Origin: Calvatia gigantea
Lineage: Eukaryota > Basidiomycota > Agaricomycetes > Agaricales > Lycoperdaceae
Direction: 5' to 3'
NCBI GenBank assembly: GCA_025093985.1
Contig: JACAAK010000009.1
Location: 1,736,001-1,800,000 of the forward strand
Length of the DNA: 64,000 nucleotides
The translations under genes and the position numbers were made by a program. The notes beneath the pieces were generated by a model, which worked only from the letters and a program-made list of their open reading frames with translations, was not told the origin of the DNA and made no database searches. The stretch's first letter is position 1. Each line of letters begins with the position of its first letter. Below are positions 22,774 to 35,110 of the stretch, one piece after another.

Positions 22774-24128
22774 ATGCCTACTATGACCACCAGGTCACAA
22801 ACTGCTTCCAAAGCCCAGAAGGTTTCTGTTACCAGAAGCCAGAAGGCCACCACACCACTTTCCTATGGAACCCCTCAACATAGAGCTTCTCTGGTAGTAT
22901 CACTCCAAAGAACCCCCTTCGAAGAGGTCTTGCAGGAAGGGCCCGATCCCAATCATGAAAATGATGAGGACTGGTTACCTGACCAAGGTGAGAACCAGAA
23001 TCAGGACCCTTTCGATGATGGACCCCCAGATCCTGGAGATGGTAATGATGGTGATGATGGTGAAGCCCCTCTTGACAGTAATGCTAGTGATGATGGTGCC
23101 CCTAATCCACAATGCTGAGGTTTGACAATGGCAGAAGCCATTGTACTTTTGGCCGACAAGCTAGATGATCAGGCCCATTCTCAGCTGCCCCAAGTACCTA
23201 GAACCCCCTGCACTAAGGCCCATGAACCTAACATGTTCAGCAGTGCTAACCTTGAGAACTCCATCAGTTCCTGTTCCAATGCCGGCTCTACTTTCGCTCC
23301 AACCCCTCACTCTTTCTGACTGACAACAATAAGGTGAACTTTGCACTCACCTATTTGACTGATACTGCTCTCTGATGGTTCGAGACAGCTATCGACCAAG
23401 AGGAGACTCTTGGCACTGTCCACCCGTGGACCTCTGACTGGGACCTTTTCATCCTGGAGCTCAAAACCAATTTCAGGATTGCAGACCCACATGGCAAATC
23501 TGCCAAACTTTTAGACAACCTTCAGATGAAACACTCCAACAAAATCACCAACTACAATGTCGAGTTCATGCACCTGTCATCACAGCTCAATTGGAATGAT
23601 GAGGTGCTCTGCCACCGATACTACAAAGGGCTCCTGGATCGTCTCCAGGACTCCTTATCCAGTCGCCCCACTGGTAAGCCCACCACTTTCGTCCTGATGC
23701 AGGAGATTACTCTCTTCTTTGATAACCATTATTGGGAGTGTCAGCATGAAAAGACTTGGGCAAAGTCGGCTGCCGAAACAGTGTCTGCTTCTCTTAGCAG
23801 GAGGCCTGGCCAGAACCCGTCCTCTTCCACCAACACCAACAACACCAACAACACCAGCAGCACCAACAACAAGCCCAACAACACCAGCAACAAGGGCAAC
23901 AACTCCAAGCCCTTGATGTCTACTGTTACCCCCTCCTCTTCTGCCTCAAAGTCCACTTCATCAGCAAAGCCCGATTTGACTGACAAGCTCAGCAAGGATA
24001 GCAAGCTGACTACTGATGAGCACAAACGGCGCTTGGACAACAATCTCTGTCTCTTCTGCAGAAACGCAGGACACAAGGTGAGTGAGTGCAGAAAGAAAGC
24101 TACCTTAGCCATGAAGGCTGTGGCCTGA
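22774..24128 (+). pseudogene. Gypsy-3 gag, broken
   Basis: The N-terminal frame (22774-23118) is acidic. A gag core spans roughly 23310-23760 with a TGA at 23373 where gag proteins carry a basic residue before WFE. The frame from 23526 to 24128 carries a low-complexity Asn/Thr/Ser tract (about 23820-23900) and a zinc knuckle CLFCRNAGHKVSEC at about 24046-24090. It is followed directly by the protease region. Confidence 0.75.
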
Positions 24129-24253
24129 CTCACTGAGGCAGTCAACAGAAACTCTGATAAGAGTTCAGGAAACTAAGTAGCGGTTCTCGAGACTCTGCAC
24201 TAGCTGAGGACTGCGCTGTACTCACTTGTGCCACAGAGTGTTTCTGACTCAAT

Positions 24254-27200
24254 GTGTCCACTCTTTCTGATCCCAACTTCTTTCAACTGTCTATCTCCTC
24301 CTCGCTCATTCTCTCCCCCTCCGATACCCATTTCAAGGCCCTCATTGATAGTGGCTCTACACACTGCTTTGTGGATATTGACTTTATCCACTCTCATGAC
24401 CTCCTGACCTCGCCCATTCCTCCTGTTGAGCTCTGTCTTTTCGACAGTTCTTCTAGTGCTTTTATTACTAAACTTGCGAACATCCCTGTCACCTTTGGCT
24501 GTGGTGAATCTATGACTCTGGACTTCTTCATCACTTGACTCGACTCTTCTTGCTCCATGGTTCTAGGATACAACTAGCTCACCTGCTACAATCCGTTGAT
24601 TGACTGGGCCTTGGGCAGTATTACTTTCCAACCACTACAGCTCAAAATTCCTGTCACTCCTCCCTGTGTTGCGACTGCCTCTGCTGCATCCACACATTCT
24701 TTGGCGCCCATTTTGGCCACACCTGCTCCCATAGATCCACAGTCCTCCCTGCCCTCTGCCTCCATGTGTCCCCATATTTCCCTGGTAAACGCTGTTGTAT
24801 TCCTATGCGCCATATGCATTCCTGGTTCAGTTTAATTCAGCCTTAACCTCAACAACCAGTTGATGTCAGCCGCTTCAGCCACCATCAATGAGGAACCTGA
24901 TGATTGGTCTAATATCCCCGAAGCATATCATGAGTTTGCCGACATTTTCAGTAAAGTGAAGGCCAACATACTTGCCGAACATAGACCCTATGACCTCCAA
25001 ATCAATCTGGAAGAAGGTGGCCAATCTCCTATTGGTACCATCTACTCTCTGTCCTGGACTAAACTGGAGGCCCTCCATGAATTCATTGAGGAAAACCTTG
25101 CCATTGGCTTCATCTGCCCTTCCAACTCCCCTCATGGAGCTCCAGTCCTTTTTGTCAAGAAGAAGGATGGCTCCCTCCAACTCTGTATCGACTTCCAAGG
25201 TCTCAACCATATCACGAAGAAGGATCACTATCCTCTTCCACTCATATCTGACCTACTTGACTCTCCACGCAAAGCCCACATTTACACCAAGATCGACCTC
25301 CGCCATGCTTACCATCTTGTTTGCGTCGCAGCTGGTGATGAATGGAAGATGGCCTTTCGGACCTGCTATAGCTCGTTTGAATGGCTTGTTATGCCCTTTG
25401 GCCTCACTAACACACCTGCTGCTTTCCAGCAGTTCATGAACGACATCTTCAAGGATCTCCTAGATGTTTGTGTTATGGTCTATCTTGACGATATCCTCAT
25501 CTACTCTGACAACCTCAGCAACCACTGCAAGTAGGTTAAGGATGTATTAAAGTGGCTCCACAAACATGGCCTCTACGCCTGCACAGATAAGTGTGAGTTT
25601 GAATCTGATACCGTTGAATACCTTGGCTACATCCTCTCCCCCAAAGGTCTCAGAATGTCTGAGGAAAAGGTCAAGATCATCCAGGACTGGCCTGAACTAA
25701 AGAAGGTCAAGGATATACAGTCCTTCCTCGGCTTCACCAACTTCTACCATCGCTTCATCTACAACTACTCTGACATCATCATCCCACTGACCCACCTCAC
25801 CCAAAAGGGCATGGTGTGGAAGTTCGGCGATGACTGTCGAGAAGCTTTCACATCATTGAAGGATGCCTTTATCTCAGCACCTGTTCTCACTCACTGGATA
25901 CCCAATGCTCAGATCATTGTCGAGACTGACACATCTGACTACACACTAGCAGCCATCCTCTCCATCATTATTGAGGATGGTGAAGTTTACCCCATGGCAT
26001 TCCACTCCCGTACCTTCAGTCCTGCCGAGCTGAATTATGATACCCATGACAAGAAACTCCTAGCTATATTTGAAGCTTTCAGGATTTGGCGGCACTACTT
26101 CAAAGGTGCCCCTCTTGCGATTGATGTTGTTACTGATCACAAGAATCTAGAATACTTCTGTACCACGAAAATCCTCACCTGCCGCCAAGCCCGCTGGTCC
26201 AAGTTCCTCTCCCAGTTCAACCTCATGATTCACTTTCACCTCAGCCAACTAGGGACAAAACCCAATGCTCTTACTAGACAATGGGACGTCTACCCTAAAG
26301 GGGGGAATAATGACTATGCTATGGTCAATCCTCACAACTTCAGACCCATCTTTACCCATGAACAGCTTTTAGCCTCTGTCCATGCTACATACCTTTATGC
26401 CCCTTCCCTTCGTACAGCTACAATCATTGACCTTGATCAACTCCACTCTGATATCCTCTCAGCTCTTCTGCTTGACCCATCCACAGCCACTCACATAGCT
26501 AAACCAGAAGGACAGTGGTCCGTCAACTTGGCTGGTTTTCTCCACCTTGATGACAGGATCTACATTCCTGATGCTAACAAGTTACAACTTCGAGTCTTAC
26601 AGTACAAACATGATCACATCCTCTCTGGCCACTTCAGTCAGAACAAGACTCTCGAACTCGTCTGCAGAGACTACACTTGGCCTGACATTTGGTCGGCTGT
26701 CAAGGACTTCTGTAAGTCATGTGTCACTTGTATGCGATCTAAACCACAGCACCATAGGCCATATGGACTTCTCAAGCAACTCCCCATCCCTGAACAACCC
26801 TGGAACTCTATCTCTATGGACTTCATTGAGAAGCTCCCTACCTCCTCTGAGTTCGATACTATTCCTTGTTATCGTCGACAGACTCACCAAACAATCCCTG
26901 TTCATTCCTACCCATGACATGATCACATCAGCCGAGTTGGCCCAACTATTCATCATTCATGTATTCTCGAAGCACGGTGTTCCCGAACATGTCACATCCG
27001 ACTGCGGCTCTGAGTTCATCTCACACTTCTTCCGGTCACTTGGAAAAGCACTGGACATGAAGTTGCATTTCACTTCAGGTTATCACCCTGAAGGTGACAG
27101 ACAGACTGAATGGACCAACCAGACCCTCGAGCAATACATTCGTGTCTACTGCCATTATCAGCAGGACAACTGGGCAGAATTACTTCCACTAGCTGAGTTC

Positions 27201-27896
27201 ACTTACAACAATGCTTCTAGTGCCACAACTGGTATTTCTCTATTCTTCGCTAACAAGAGTTATCACCCGAACATCACAGTTTACCCTGAGAGAGATTTAG
27301 CTTCTAGGCAGGCCCAACAATTCATTGTCGACCTCGACAAACTCCACAATGTGCTAAAAGCTGAGATTAAGCTTGCTCAAGGACATTACCAGACATCTGC
27401 TGACACCCGCAGACTTCCTTCACCTGACTTCACCATCGGTCAGAAAGTCTTTGTCAAGGCCAAGTTCTTCTGCATGACTCAGCCATCCAAAAAGCTCTCT
27501 GAGAAGTATCTCAGTCCTTACAAGATTATAGTACAACCCAGTTCTGTTTCATTCACTCTCAAACTCCCTGACTCACTTCGCGCCATTCACCCAGTTTTCC
27601 ATGTCTCTATGCTAGAACCTGCCACACCCAACACCTTCAACGGCCACTCTGAGCTGCCTCCCCCACCTGTCAAGGTTGAAGGTGAACTGGAGTATGAAAT
27701 TGCTTATGTTGTTGACTCAAAAATTGACCGCCGTCGAGCTTGCAAGCTTTTGTACAAAGTCATCTGGTTAGGTTATGAAGACACTGAAGAAGAGTCTTCC
27801 TGGTTACCTGCTACTGAGCTAGCACATGCGACTGAACTTCTTGCAGACTTTCATTCCTCTTATCCTTCTAAGCCTGGACCTTTGAATCCTCTATGA
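24254..27896 (+). pseudogene. Gypsy-3 pol: protease, RT, RNase H, integrase, chromodomain
   Basis: Protease active site LIDSGSTHCFVD lies at about 24340-24375. RT (24860-25534 and on) has [15 protein letters not shown] and YLDDILIYS. After one stop the frame 25655-26917 covers the end of RT, RNase H (ETDTSDYTLAAILS) and the integrase HHCC region (CKSCVTC). A frameshift near 26865 moves to the frame ending at 27896, which has the integrase core (VIVDRLTK, TSDCGSEFIS, the later Glu region) and a C-terminal chromodomain with YKVIWLGYEDTEEESSW at about 27755-27805. The gene order is that of a sushi-type chromovirus. Several stops are TGA at positions where related proteins have Arg. Confidence 0.8.
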
Positions 27897-29189
27897 TTTT
27901 TTTCCTTACTTAAATTTCTTCCACACTTCATTCACAGACAGACAAATCAGTTTTATTGCTCATTATTAATTATCAAATTATGTAAAGTCCAAAATATGAG
28001 GAGAAGACGGCTGCGGATCACTGGGCAGCTTTACCTGACTCAGTCACTTCGTCTGCTTCTCCCTCTACCTCTGCTTCTTCCTCCTTTTCCTCTTCACTCT
28101 TATTTCTGTTGTCTCCCTCCACTTCCATTACTACCTCCATTTCCTCCTGGGTTTCACCCGACTTGCCCACTTCCTCGTTGTCATCCTCGTTGTCATCGTC
28201 ATCATCTGCCAGTGCCTGGACATCCATCACCTTCTGAACCATCAGCCCAATGCTGTACTGATACCCACCATTCTTGATGACTGCGGCCTCGACATTCCTT
28301 CCGAGCTCATTCGCCTACTCCAGCCGCAGCAACTGCTTCTCTCCAATCTCAATCAGCTAATCCATCCTCACCCCCTGATCCTCCATAATGGACATGATCC
28401 ACTCCAGGATATTATTTTGGCGAGTAAGAAGAGCTGTAAGTTGATCATTGCTGACCTGAGGTACTTGGGTGGCGAACAGAGTTTGGCCGACGAATGGGCG
28501 GATGGGAGGCAACAGGCCTTCTTCAACAGCAAACATTCGAGGCACTTGGTGACCTTGTGACTAGAACAGCCATTAGCACAATCACTGGGAAGCTAAGTGT
28601 CACTTACCTTGACATCGACTCCCTGATTGTGCAAGGATCACTGTTGTCAAGATATTGCTCACACTTATTAGGTCCACCCATCTTGACCTTCTTTGCGTTG
28701 ACAGCAGTTGGCTTGTCCTTACCCGATTCCCTCCAGTCTGGGTCTGGCTTGCCTCCGGAATCCGACTCTTCATCAACGCATTTTCTTTTCAACAATGGTG
28801 GCACCTTCCCAACCCACTCCTTCGTGATCTTCTAGTTGATGTCACTTCTCAGCCACTATCTTTTTATCCATATCCTCAGCAGCCTTATGCTTTCCTTCGC
28901 ATTTACTCACCCACACCAACTCTTCATGTTGCTCCTCCTCCCGCGCCTCTTGTTCCTCACATTCCTTTCTCTCCCATGCCTCTTGTTCCTCCCACTCCTT
29001 CTTTTCCCATGCTTCTTGTTCCGCCTGTTCCTGCCTTTCTCACTCCTCGCTCTCCTCCAATTCAGGCAGCTCGTATTCTGCCTGCCATTCTGCCTCCTCC
29101 TGCCTTTCCAGCTCAAGCCGCTTGTGTTCACACATGGCCTCCAGCTCAGCCTGTTTCTCCGCGGCAGTTTTCTTGTTGGAGCTAGACAT
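27897..29189 (-). pseudogene. Antisense accessory ORF between gypsy-3 pol and 3' LTR
   Basis: On the minus strand an ATG at 29189 opens a Glu/Lys/Gln-rich, coiled-coil-like frame (MSSSNKKTAAEKQAELEAM). It continues past a few stops to KRKCVDEESDSGG and PNKCEQYLDNSDPC (about 28670). A canonical-looking intron (GTAAGT...CTAG, about 28597-28554) then leads to VTKCLECLLLKKACC. The remaining frame runs through PFVGQTLFATQVPQV to a long Asp/Glu-rich tail ending near 28018. The Cys pattern recalls a degraded zinc cluster. This is not a gag-pol product. The stops show the present copy is broken. Confidence 0.55.
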
Positions 29190-29337
29190 GGGAGTGGTCA
29201 AGGTGGTGGTTAGAGTAGAGAATGGGACTGTAAAATTTCCAAGGTGATGGAATTTACATGCACCATCAAAAGTCTAATTGGAGATTCCCACGGTTCAATT
29301 TCATAGCCTCGAGGGCTCAACCCTAATGGGGGGATAC

Positions 29338-29889
29338 TATCATGACCTGCGCACATTTGCCCACTCTCACCCACTTCCCCCACTCATAGTCATCATTACC
29401 TTAGTCCAGCTGCATTGGGTGCTCTTCATTCTTTCTGTCAGTCAGTCTGATATCCTGTTTTCCATCTTAAATCTCCATTCCCTTCAACTTCTCTGCTATT
29501 GCCTTATAGTTAGAACTTGATCCTGGTGTCTTGTTAGACTGGCCATCCTCAGTGGCCATCCATTCTTCATTCACCATTACTTTCATACTTCCCTGCTTTT
29601 CAGACTAGTATATAAACCTAGTCCCCATGCTTGTAAATCCTTAGTCTGATTATCGACCACTGATTACGCCCTCTGATCCTGTTCCTCTCTATCTCTGTTC
29701 CTCCAACACTCTGACCCTACTCCCTCCTGAAATATGGACTTCGACAACAGCAGGAAGGCACAACATATATGTTGAAGCTGCTGAGTCCAAATCTCATACT
29801 TGTCTGAATTCACCTGTTCCGTACATTCTCACCTGACGTCACCTGGTGGCTAACCTTTGGCTGATATTCCGCGTAACCCAATCGTAACA
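29338..29889 (+). repeat. 3' LTR of gypsy-3
   Basis: It is the partner of 22170-22718 and is preceded by the GGGGGGATAC purine tract. GACCA follows at 29890-29894, after which the copia-B frame resumes with IEEEPENTRWYKD. Confidence 0.8.
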
Positions 29890-32071
29890 GACCATTGAGG
29901 AGGAGCCTGAGAACACTAGATGGTATAAGGATTGTAGAGATTGGGAAAATCCTGTAGAAGTTGATGAGGAACCCACTCAGATCCCCAAGCATCACACTAT
30001 AGATCCTGATCAGATAGAGCCATATTGTTCTGAATAACAGACTAAGCCACCTATCAGACCTGGTAATACTTATAGTAAGTGTGGGCATCTAAGCTCAATA
30101 GAATGAGAACTCAATAGAGCTTACTGACAAGAACAGCAATAGAGGAGACAATGTGTTAAACAAAACATTGTACCAGACAATGAGATTAGAGAATGAAGAG
30201 TAAGGACTAACCATCCAAATATATTCAAAGACAGGCTAAAGTGGAATTTCCACCTTTTCTGCCTAAACCATTTGACTTGCCACTGTTTGAACTCCCTCCA
30301 TATCCAGAATTACCTCCTATGCCTCCTTTTCCAGAATCCTCTAATCTGGTATTATATAATCATGATGGAATGGATATTGAAAGACTTATTGCTAAGGGAG
30401 AAGTACAGTTAATTGAGTATTTGATACAGATGGTTCACAATACTACACACAGCAAGCCAGAAACTTTCCATGATATGTTTAAGCTTCCTGAGGCTGTTAA
30501 AGCTAAATGGATGGCAGCATGTATTGAAGAACTCAACATGTTGCATAAATACAGAGTATATGAATTAGTAAATTTGCCAAAAGGCAGGAAAGTGGTTAGA
30601 AACCACTGGATATTTCTTTAAAAGTCTAATGGCCACCTGAGAACCCACCTAGTAGCAAAGGGTTTCTCTCAAGTTGAAAGCATTGACTACAACAAGTTAT
30701 TCTCTCTAGTTGTCCACTATAAGTCTATGTGTCTTGCATTCTCCCTCCTTTTAAAGTTGAAGGGAAAATTTACCAAAAAGTAGGAGTGCAGAGACTATGG
30801 ATCTTGTGAAGAATTTCTCAGGATGAAAATTCAGAGAAACTGCTCCAAGTGTTGTATCTTCATCAATCAGATTGTGTACTTGTATAGAATTCTTGTATAC
30901 TTCCAAGTTCCACAGTCCACATCAACTAAAACACCTTTGTTATCCAGTTTTCAGTTCTTAACAAACAAGGACACTGCAACTGGCCCCTTTCATTAGAAGT
31001 ACCAACAATTAGTTGGATTCCTAATGTACTTGATGATTGGTACTAGGCCTGACATAGCCTTTGCCATAATTAAGCTGGCACAACATGCCACTAACTCTGC
31101 ATCTAAACACTACCATTGTTATGACCTATATGAGTTGATAACTCAAGTTGCAGCTTAGATAGCAAGACTTGAGTGGTATAGAAGGGAATATACAAGATGG
31201 TTAAGTATATGGAATACAGATGTTAATATATATGCTTATATACTAGAGGTCATCTGGTTGAATGGATGAAGGTATAGACGAAATGTCTGAGCAACAAGGT
31301 GTACTGATATACTTGAGTAAATATGAGTCAGAACAGAGATCACTGGGCAAAAATAGCTATAAAACAGGTACTACAGAGGAACAAGATAAAACAAGGTAAT
31401 AATGCATGAAGATAAAGTTGTAGCTACATTAGAATCACAACAACCATGCTAGAATCCATATACTAAAGTACTTGTCTCTCACAAGGAACTATGTATTGAG
31501 ATACAAAGGCAATACTGGAAAACTAACAGTAATACTTGAGTGTCTAAGTAATTCAGATTGGGCTCAAGACACAGAGACATGCCACTCTGTATCAAGAAAT
31601 GTCTGTATGATTGCAAATAGTACTATCACTATAGAATTCACACAGACAAAAGACAGTTCCTCTTTCATCCACTGAGATGGAATATAAAGAGTTGTCTAAC
31701 ACTTCATGTCAAGTGAAATGGCTGTCACAACTTTTTACAGAGTTGAATATTGACTACCGAACTCCTGTTCTCTATAGTGACAATAATGGCTCCAAATTTT
31801 GGACAGAAAATCCCATTGTTGAAAAGTAGTCAAAGTATATGGATATTCATTACCACTATATATGAGAACTAGTTGAGAATGGAACAGTTAAAATTGGTGA
31901 TGTGTTATCTAACAACAATCCTGCTGATATCTTTACAAAGAATCTTGATATAACCAAATTCAATCTCTTCCATCCTGAATTAGGACTTATTTTCAGTTCT
32001 GACATTGAAGCTTGGCAAACTGCTGCTCATCAGTCAAAGTATTAATCTTCCCTCCCTCAAGTGAGGAGAAA
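29890..32071 (+). pseudogene. Copia-B, right part: RT and RNase H
   Basis: After the gypsy-3 insertion the linker resumes, and the frame at 30241-30621 enters the copia RT (KWMAACIEELNMLHKYRVYELV, then GRKVVRNHWIF). The central RT is decayed and shortened. A later block, LVGFLMYLMIGTRPDIAFA, at about 31010-31070 is the end of RT. A solo LTR interrupts it at 31117. RNase H follows (ECLSNSDWAQD near 31540, LYSDNNGSKF near 31770), ending with NNPADIFTKNL and a stop at 32045. Orientation is plus. The polypurine tract at about 32059-32071 abuts the 3' LTR. Confidence 0.8.
31117..31442. mobile_element. Solo LTR in copia-B
   Basis: A 326-bp insert, TGTTATGACC...AATCACAACA, is flanked by ACCAT at 31112-31116 and 31443-31447. 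The copia frame (SASKHYH) resumes after the second ACCAT as a continuation of the RT/RNase H region. No internal sequence is present and the orientation is not clear. Confidence 0.75.
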
Positions 32072-32506
32072 TGTTAGATCTCAATCCATACTACTACAAT
32101 AGTTTATGCTATTTATAGATAAAACAGATCTCAAGTACATTACTCTCAGAGTGAGTTAATAATGAACTATGTATAAGCTACAGACACAGTTGTACAGCCT
32201 ATACTACACCTTTAGTTGCTGGTTAGAATGTTCTATTAAATATATGCTGTAGACACATTATGCTCTGTATATGCTATTGGTAGTAAATAGCTCACTCTGT
32301 ACCCAGGTCAAAGAATGTTTCTTCAAGGACTTTCATATATAAGACTTATGTAGTATGTGTACATTCTTTAGACAATCCAGTCTTTCTTTCTTACTCAAAT
32401 TACTACTACTCTTAGCAACACTTCTTATATTCCTCAAGAATATCTCAGTGAGTAATGACTCTCCTCCACTGCTAGCATAGTCTACTCCAGTGTACTTATC
32501 TCAACA
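32072..32506 (+). repeat. 3' LTR of copia-B
   Basis: It begins TGTTAGATC directly after the purine tract and ends ATCTCAACA at 32506, 435 bp. A TATATAAG box near 32335 is a possible promoter. Its first 60 bp resemble the start of the LARD LTR read on the minus strand, including the CTATTTATAG block. Confidence 0.65.
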
Positions 32507-32519
32507 TTTACTACCAATA

Positions 32520-32725
32520 GCATAAGTATAGTATAATGTGTCAACAGCATGTAAGTAATATAAGTACTTTACTAGCTACTATAGGTACAGTATAATGCTG
32601 TTTATGACAAGATCCATAGCATAACATAACAGCTATATTGACTCACTGCAAGAGTGGACTTCTCTAGATCTATTTCATCTAATTATAGAATAAACCAATG
32701 TAGTGGTACAGATCAAGATTCAACA
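32520..32725 (-). repeat. LARD-type LTR fragment
   Basis: The stretch ending 'ccaatgtagtggtac...attcaaca' at 32725 matches the plus-strand end of the LTRs at 1634, 9099 and 17116, so it is the start of a LARD LTR on the minus strand. Further left the similarity fades. No partner LTR is visible. Confidence 0.5.
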
Positions 32726-33570
32726 AACAGTTTACACAATGTCTAAAATCTCAGATGTTCTACATATTTAAAGAAGAATGCAGACCCAGAGAACAGGCTA
32801 GAACACAGCCTGGGACAAATAGATACCCAAAAGCTTCATGTATTTCTAATGTTTCACTAATCTAATAGGTTGTGGCTCTCTTGGCCCATAATCTAATCTA
32901 CTGGTTTATACCTTGCATAATAATGCATTTCTGGTTGTATAATCTCTATCTTGTCATAACAAGAACCAAAATAATATATAAATCCCTTTAAGGTATCAGG
33001 CATAGCAAAGAACCTACTAGCCATTGCCTAGCCTGCAGAACAGAGTAAAAAGCAATCTATTGTATCTGAGCAAAGCAAGATAATAAGTTCTTTTGAGATT
33101 AACTGGACTAAGTGACTTGAGCTAAGGTTGAGACTTTTTTGATCTAAGAAGAAGACCTTAGGCTTACTTGTGAAGTGAGCTTAGATTAAAAGTATATTGT
33201 ATTGCTATACTCTGGTACTTGGGGTATCACAAGTATAGGACAGTGCACTTCTGGTCATTGACTTGATAAAAGTGAATCTTAGGGAGTACCTGAGGTTCTG
33301 TGTCTTGTTAACTTCTTAGATAAGGGACATAAGTTGTGCTTACAGTGTAACTTGACTTTACTCTTCTTAGCAAAAGTAGTTAGCTATTCTAGTGTTCTCT
33401 ATGCATTGTTATTTCACATTACTTGGTGGAATTGTCCCTTATATTGTTAGATTGCATTCCTATAAACTTGTATTTATGCAGAAATTCTTAAATATTCATT
33501 CCATCTGCTTAATCTAAGCTGTACATCTATATTACACCAGTATCCTATTTTTGCCTCTTTAGCACTGCTT
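32726..33570 (+). repeat. Inverted, CpG-depleted copy of LARD interior
   Basis: The plus strand here matches the minus strand of 1950-2805 (see that entry). It sits directly against a LARD LTR fragment of the opposite sense, so this is a rearranged remnant and not a simple insertion. Confidence 0.65.
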
Positions 33571-33745
33571 ATTGTATGGATATTTCATGTGTAACCCCAT
33601 CTGCTCAACTAGATAGTCTCTGTCTACTTAAGTATAGTTACCATCACTTATATTCTCTATACTTAACCACTTGTGCTTTCCCTTTATTACCCTCAAGTCT
33701 TGCCTAAACTGCAATCTGAGTTAATAAGTCATAAAGGTTGTAACA
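33571..33745 (+). repeat. Gypsy-1-type LTR end fragment
   Basis: It matches 838-1009 in the same orientation and ends GTTGTAACA near 33743. It may be what remains of a downstream LTR of the gypsy-1 family. Confidence 0.5.
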
Positions 33746-34049
33746 GTATTTGAGATACAACTACTGGGATATTTCAGAGAATCTATTCTCTTTAGTCACT
33801 AACTAGTTAGAGAATGAGTCTTTTGCTCTCCCTTTACCAGCACCATCTTATGTTTCCTAGTCACCCTATCTAATACACTGTTGATCAATGTTCAGACCTA
33901 TTTCAAATTATAACTCTAATCAGAGTTAATGTTTTGCATGAGTACCTTATATATCATTCCAACTTTGAGTTTGTTAATTCTGTCTGTAAAAGTTTAAAGC
34001 ATGGATTTTGGTATTAAATAGGTCTAGACAAGAAGGGCTACTCTAATAC
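33746..34049. other. AT-rich stretch, nothing recognised
   Basis: No open frame, LTR terminus or repeat partner was found by eye. It may be the decayed 5' part of the RT relic that follows. Confidence 0.3.
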
Positions 34050-35110
34050 CAATAATGAGTCATAACCAACATTACTTGTCCCTTTGAAGACAAAGTCCCT
34101 GTATAGTCAAAGAAATGAGAAAATATGAAAAAGGAGATTTTCTTCTTTATTTAGTTGAGAGCTACTGTCAGGAATATATGTAATGCCCAGCTTTGTAGTC
34201 TCAAAACCAAGAAGTTTGAAGTTCTGTCTTGTTACTAACTAGAGTGCTGGAGTCCAGTCTATCAACTTTCTTACTGTTCCACATGATCATGCCTTCTCTA
34301 TGAACAATATAGTCTACTTGAGAAAAACTCTGTTATATGCCCATAAAGTACTCCTTCTGGAAAAACACCTGGTTCTTTTCAAAATTAATGTGTCTAAAGC
34401 CTATTGTCTCCTTCCCATATATCCTTTCTGACAAGTTAAATAAGTGAACACTATTGATGGTAAACAATACATTAACTAGAACAATGTCTTTAGTAGAAAA
34501 TGGTCAGGAGATTTGTTTATTTCCTTCAGGTCACTGGTCCTATAGATTGCTCAAAACTACTGTAACATACTAGATTTCCATAAATACATTGACAATGTTT
34601 TCTTAATTGCAAAGGGGAATAATTTCACAGTCTGTAAACTTTATGATATAAAACCCCTCTTGGCAAGCCAAGCTACTCTGTTTTTGGAATAATCTAGGAA
34701 TACTCTACAGGAAGAAAAAGCAACTCTAGAGAACTTGACTCCCAATAATCAGAATTGAAGTTAATACCATCTATCTTACACCATTACTACCCTATCTGGA
34801 GTGAAGAAGACTAAACTCCTTACTGAACTAGACTGGTTTATTATTTGAGCTAGTTAAAAAAAAGTAGTTAACACTCCAAGAATTCTGCCAGTTAGCTGGG
34901 TAGATGAATTAGAGTTTTAATAGTATTCCCACATTTGCAACTATCTTTCAATTCCCTTTATGCAAAGACACTTGAGCATTCAAAGGCTCTAGTTTATATG
35001 AACATGGCCATCTTGCACAATCTGGAGTAGGCAGAACACCACATTTATAAGGGAAATAGATGTCTAGAACCAAGTTGATATTCAAGTAAAGGTTCTTGAC
35101 CTTTACCTAC
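34050..35110 (+). pseudogene. Reverse-transcriptase relic, possibly DIRS/Ngaro type
   Basis: Fragments in shifting plus-strand frames keep a recognisable order: LVLFKINVSKAYCL and QVKQVNT-like text near 34380-34460, FHKYIDN near 34580, LTELDWF near 34830, LQEFCQLAGWMNWSFN-like text near 34880, and VYMNMAILHNLE near 35000. This order is like the RT of the tyrosine-recombinase retroelements (DIRS/Ngaro) common in Agaricomycetes and unlike the copia and gypsy RTs elsewhere in the window. Stops are too many for function. The family call is from memory of the general pattern. Confidence 0.45.

Larger units (their letters stand above)
22170..29889 (+). mobile_element. Gypsy-3: near full-length chromovirus inserted in copia-B
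   Basis: LTRs at 22170-22718 and 29338-29889 both start TATCATGACC and end GTAACA. The element is flanked by GACCA at 22165-22169 and 29890-29894. Total length is 7,720 bp. Order: gag, protease, RT, RNase H, integrase, chromodomain (to 27896), then 1.4 kb holding an antisense frame. It is better preserved than gypsy-1 and gypsy-2, with long frames at 25655-26917 and 26547-27896, but it has several stops and at least one frameshift in pol and is unlikely to be autonomous. A G-run (GGGGGGATAC) before the 3' LTR is the polypurine tract. Confidence 0.85.

Noticed and set aside
23741..24145. 134-codon minus-strand ORF in gypsy-3
   Set aside because: It is the antisense shadow of the low-complexity gag region and has no motif of its own.
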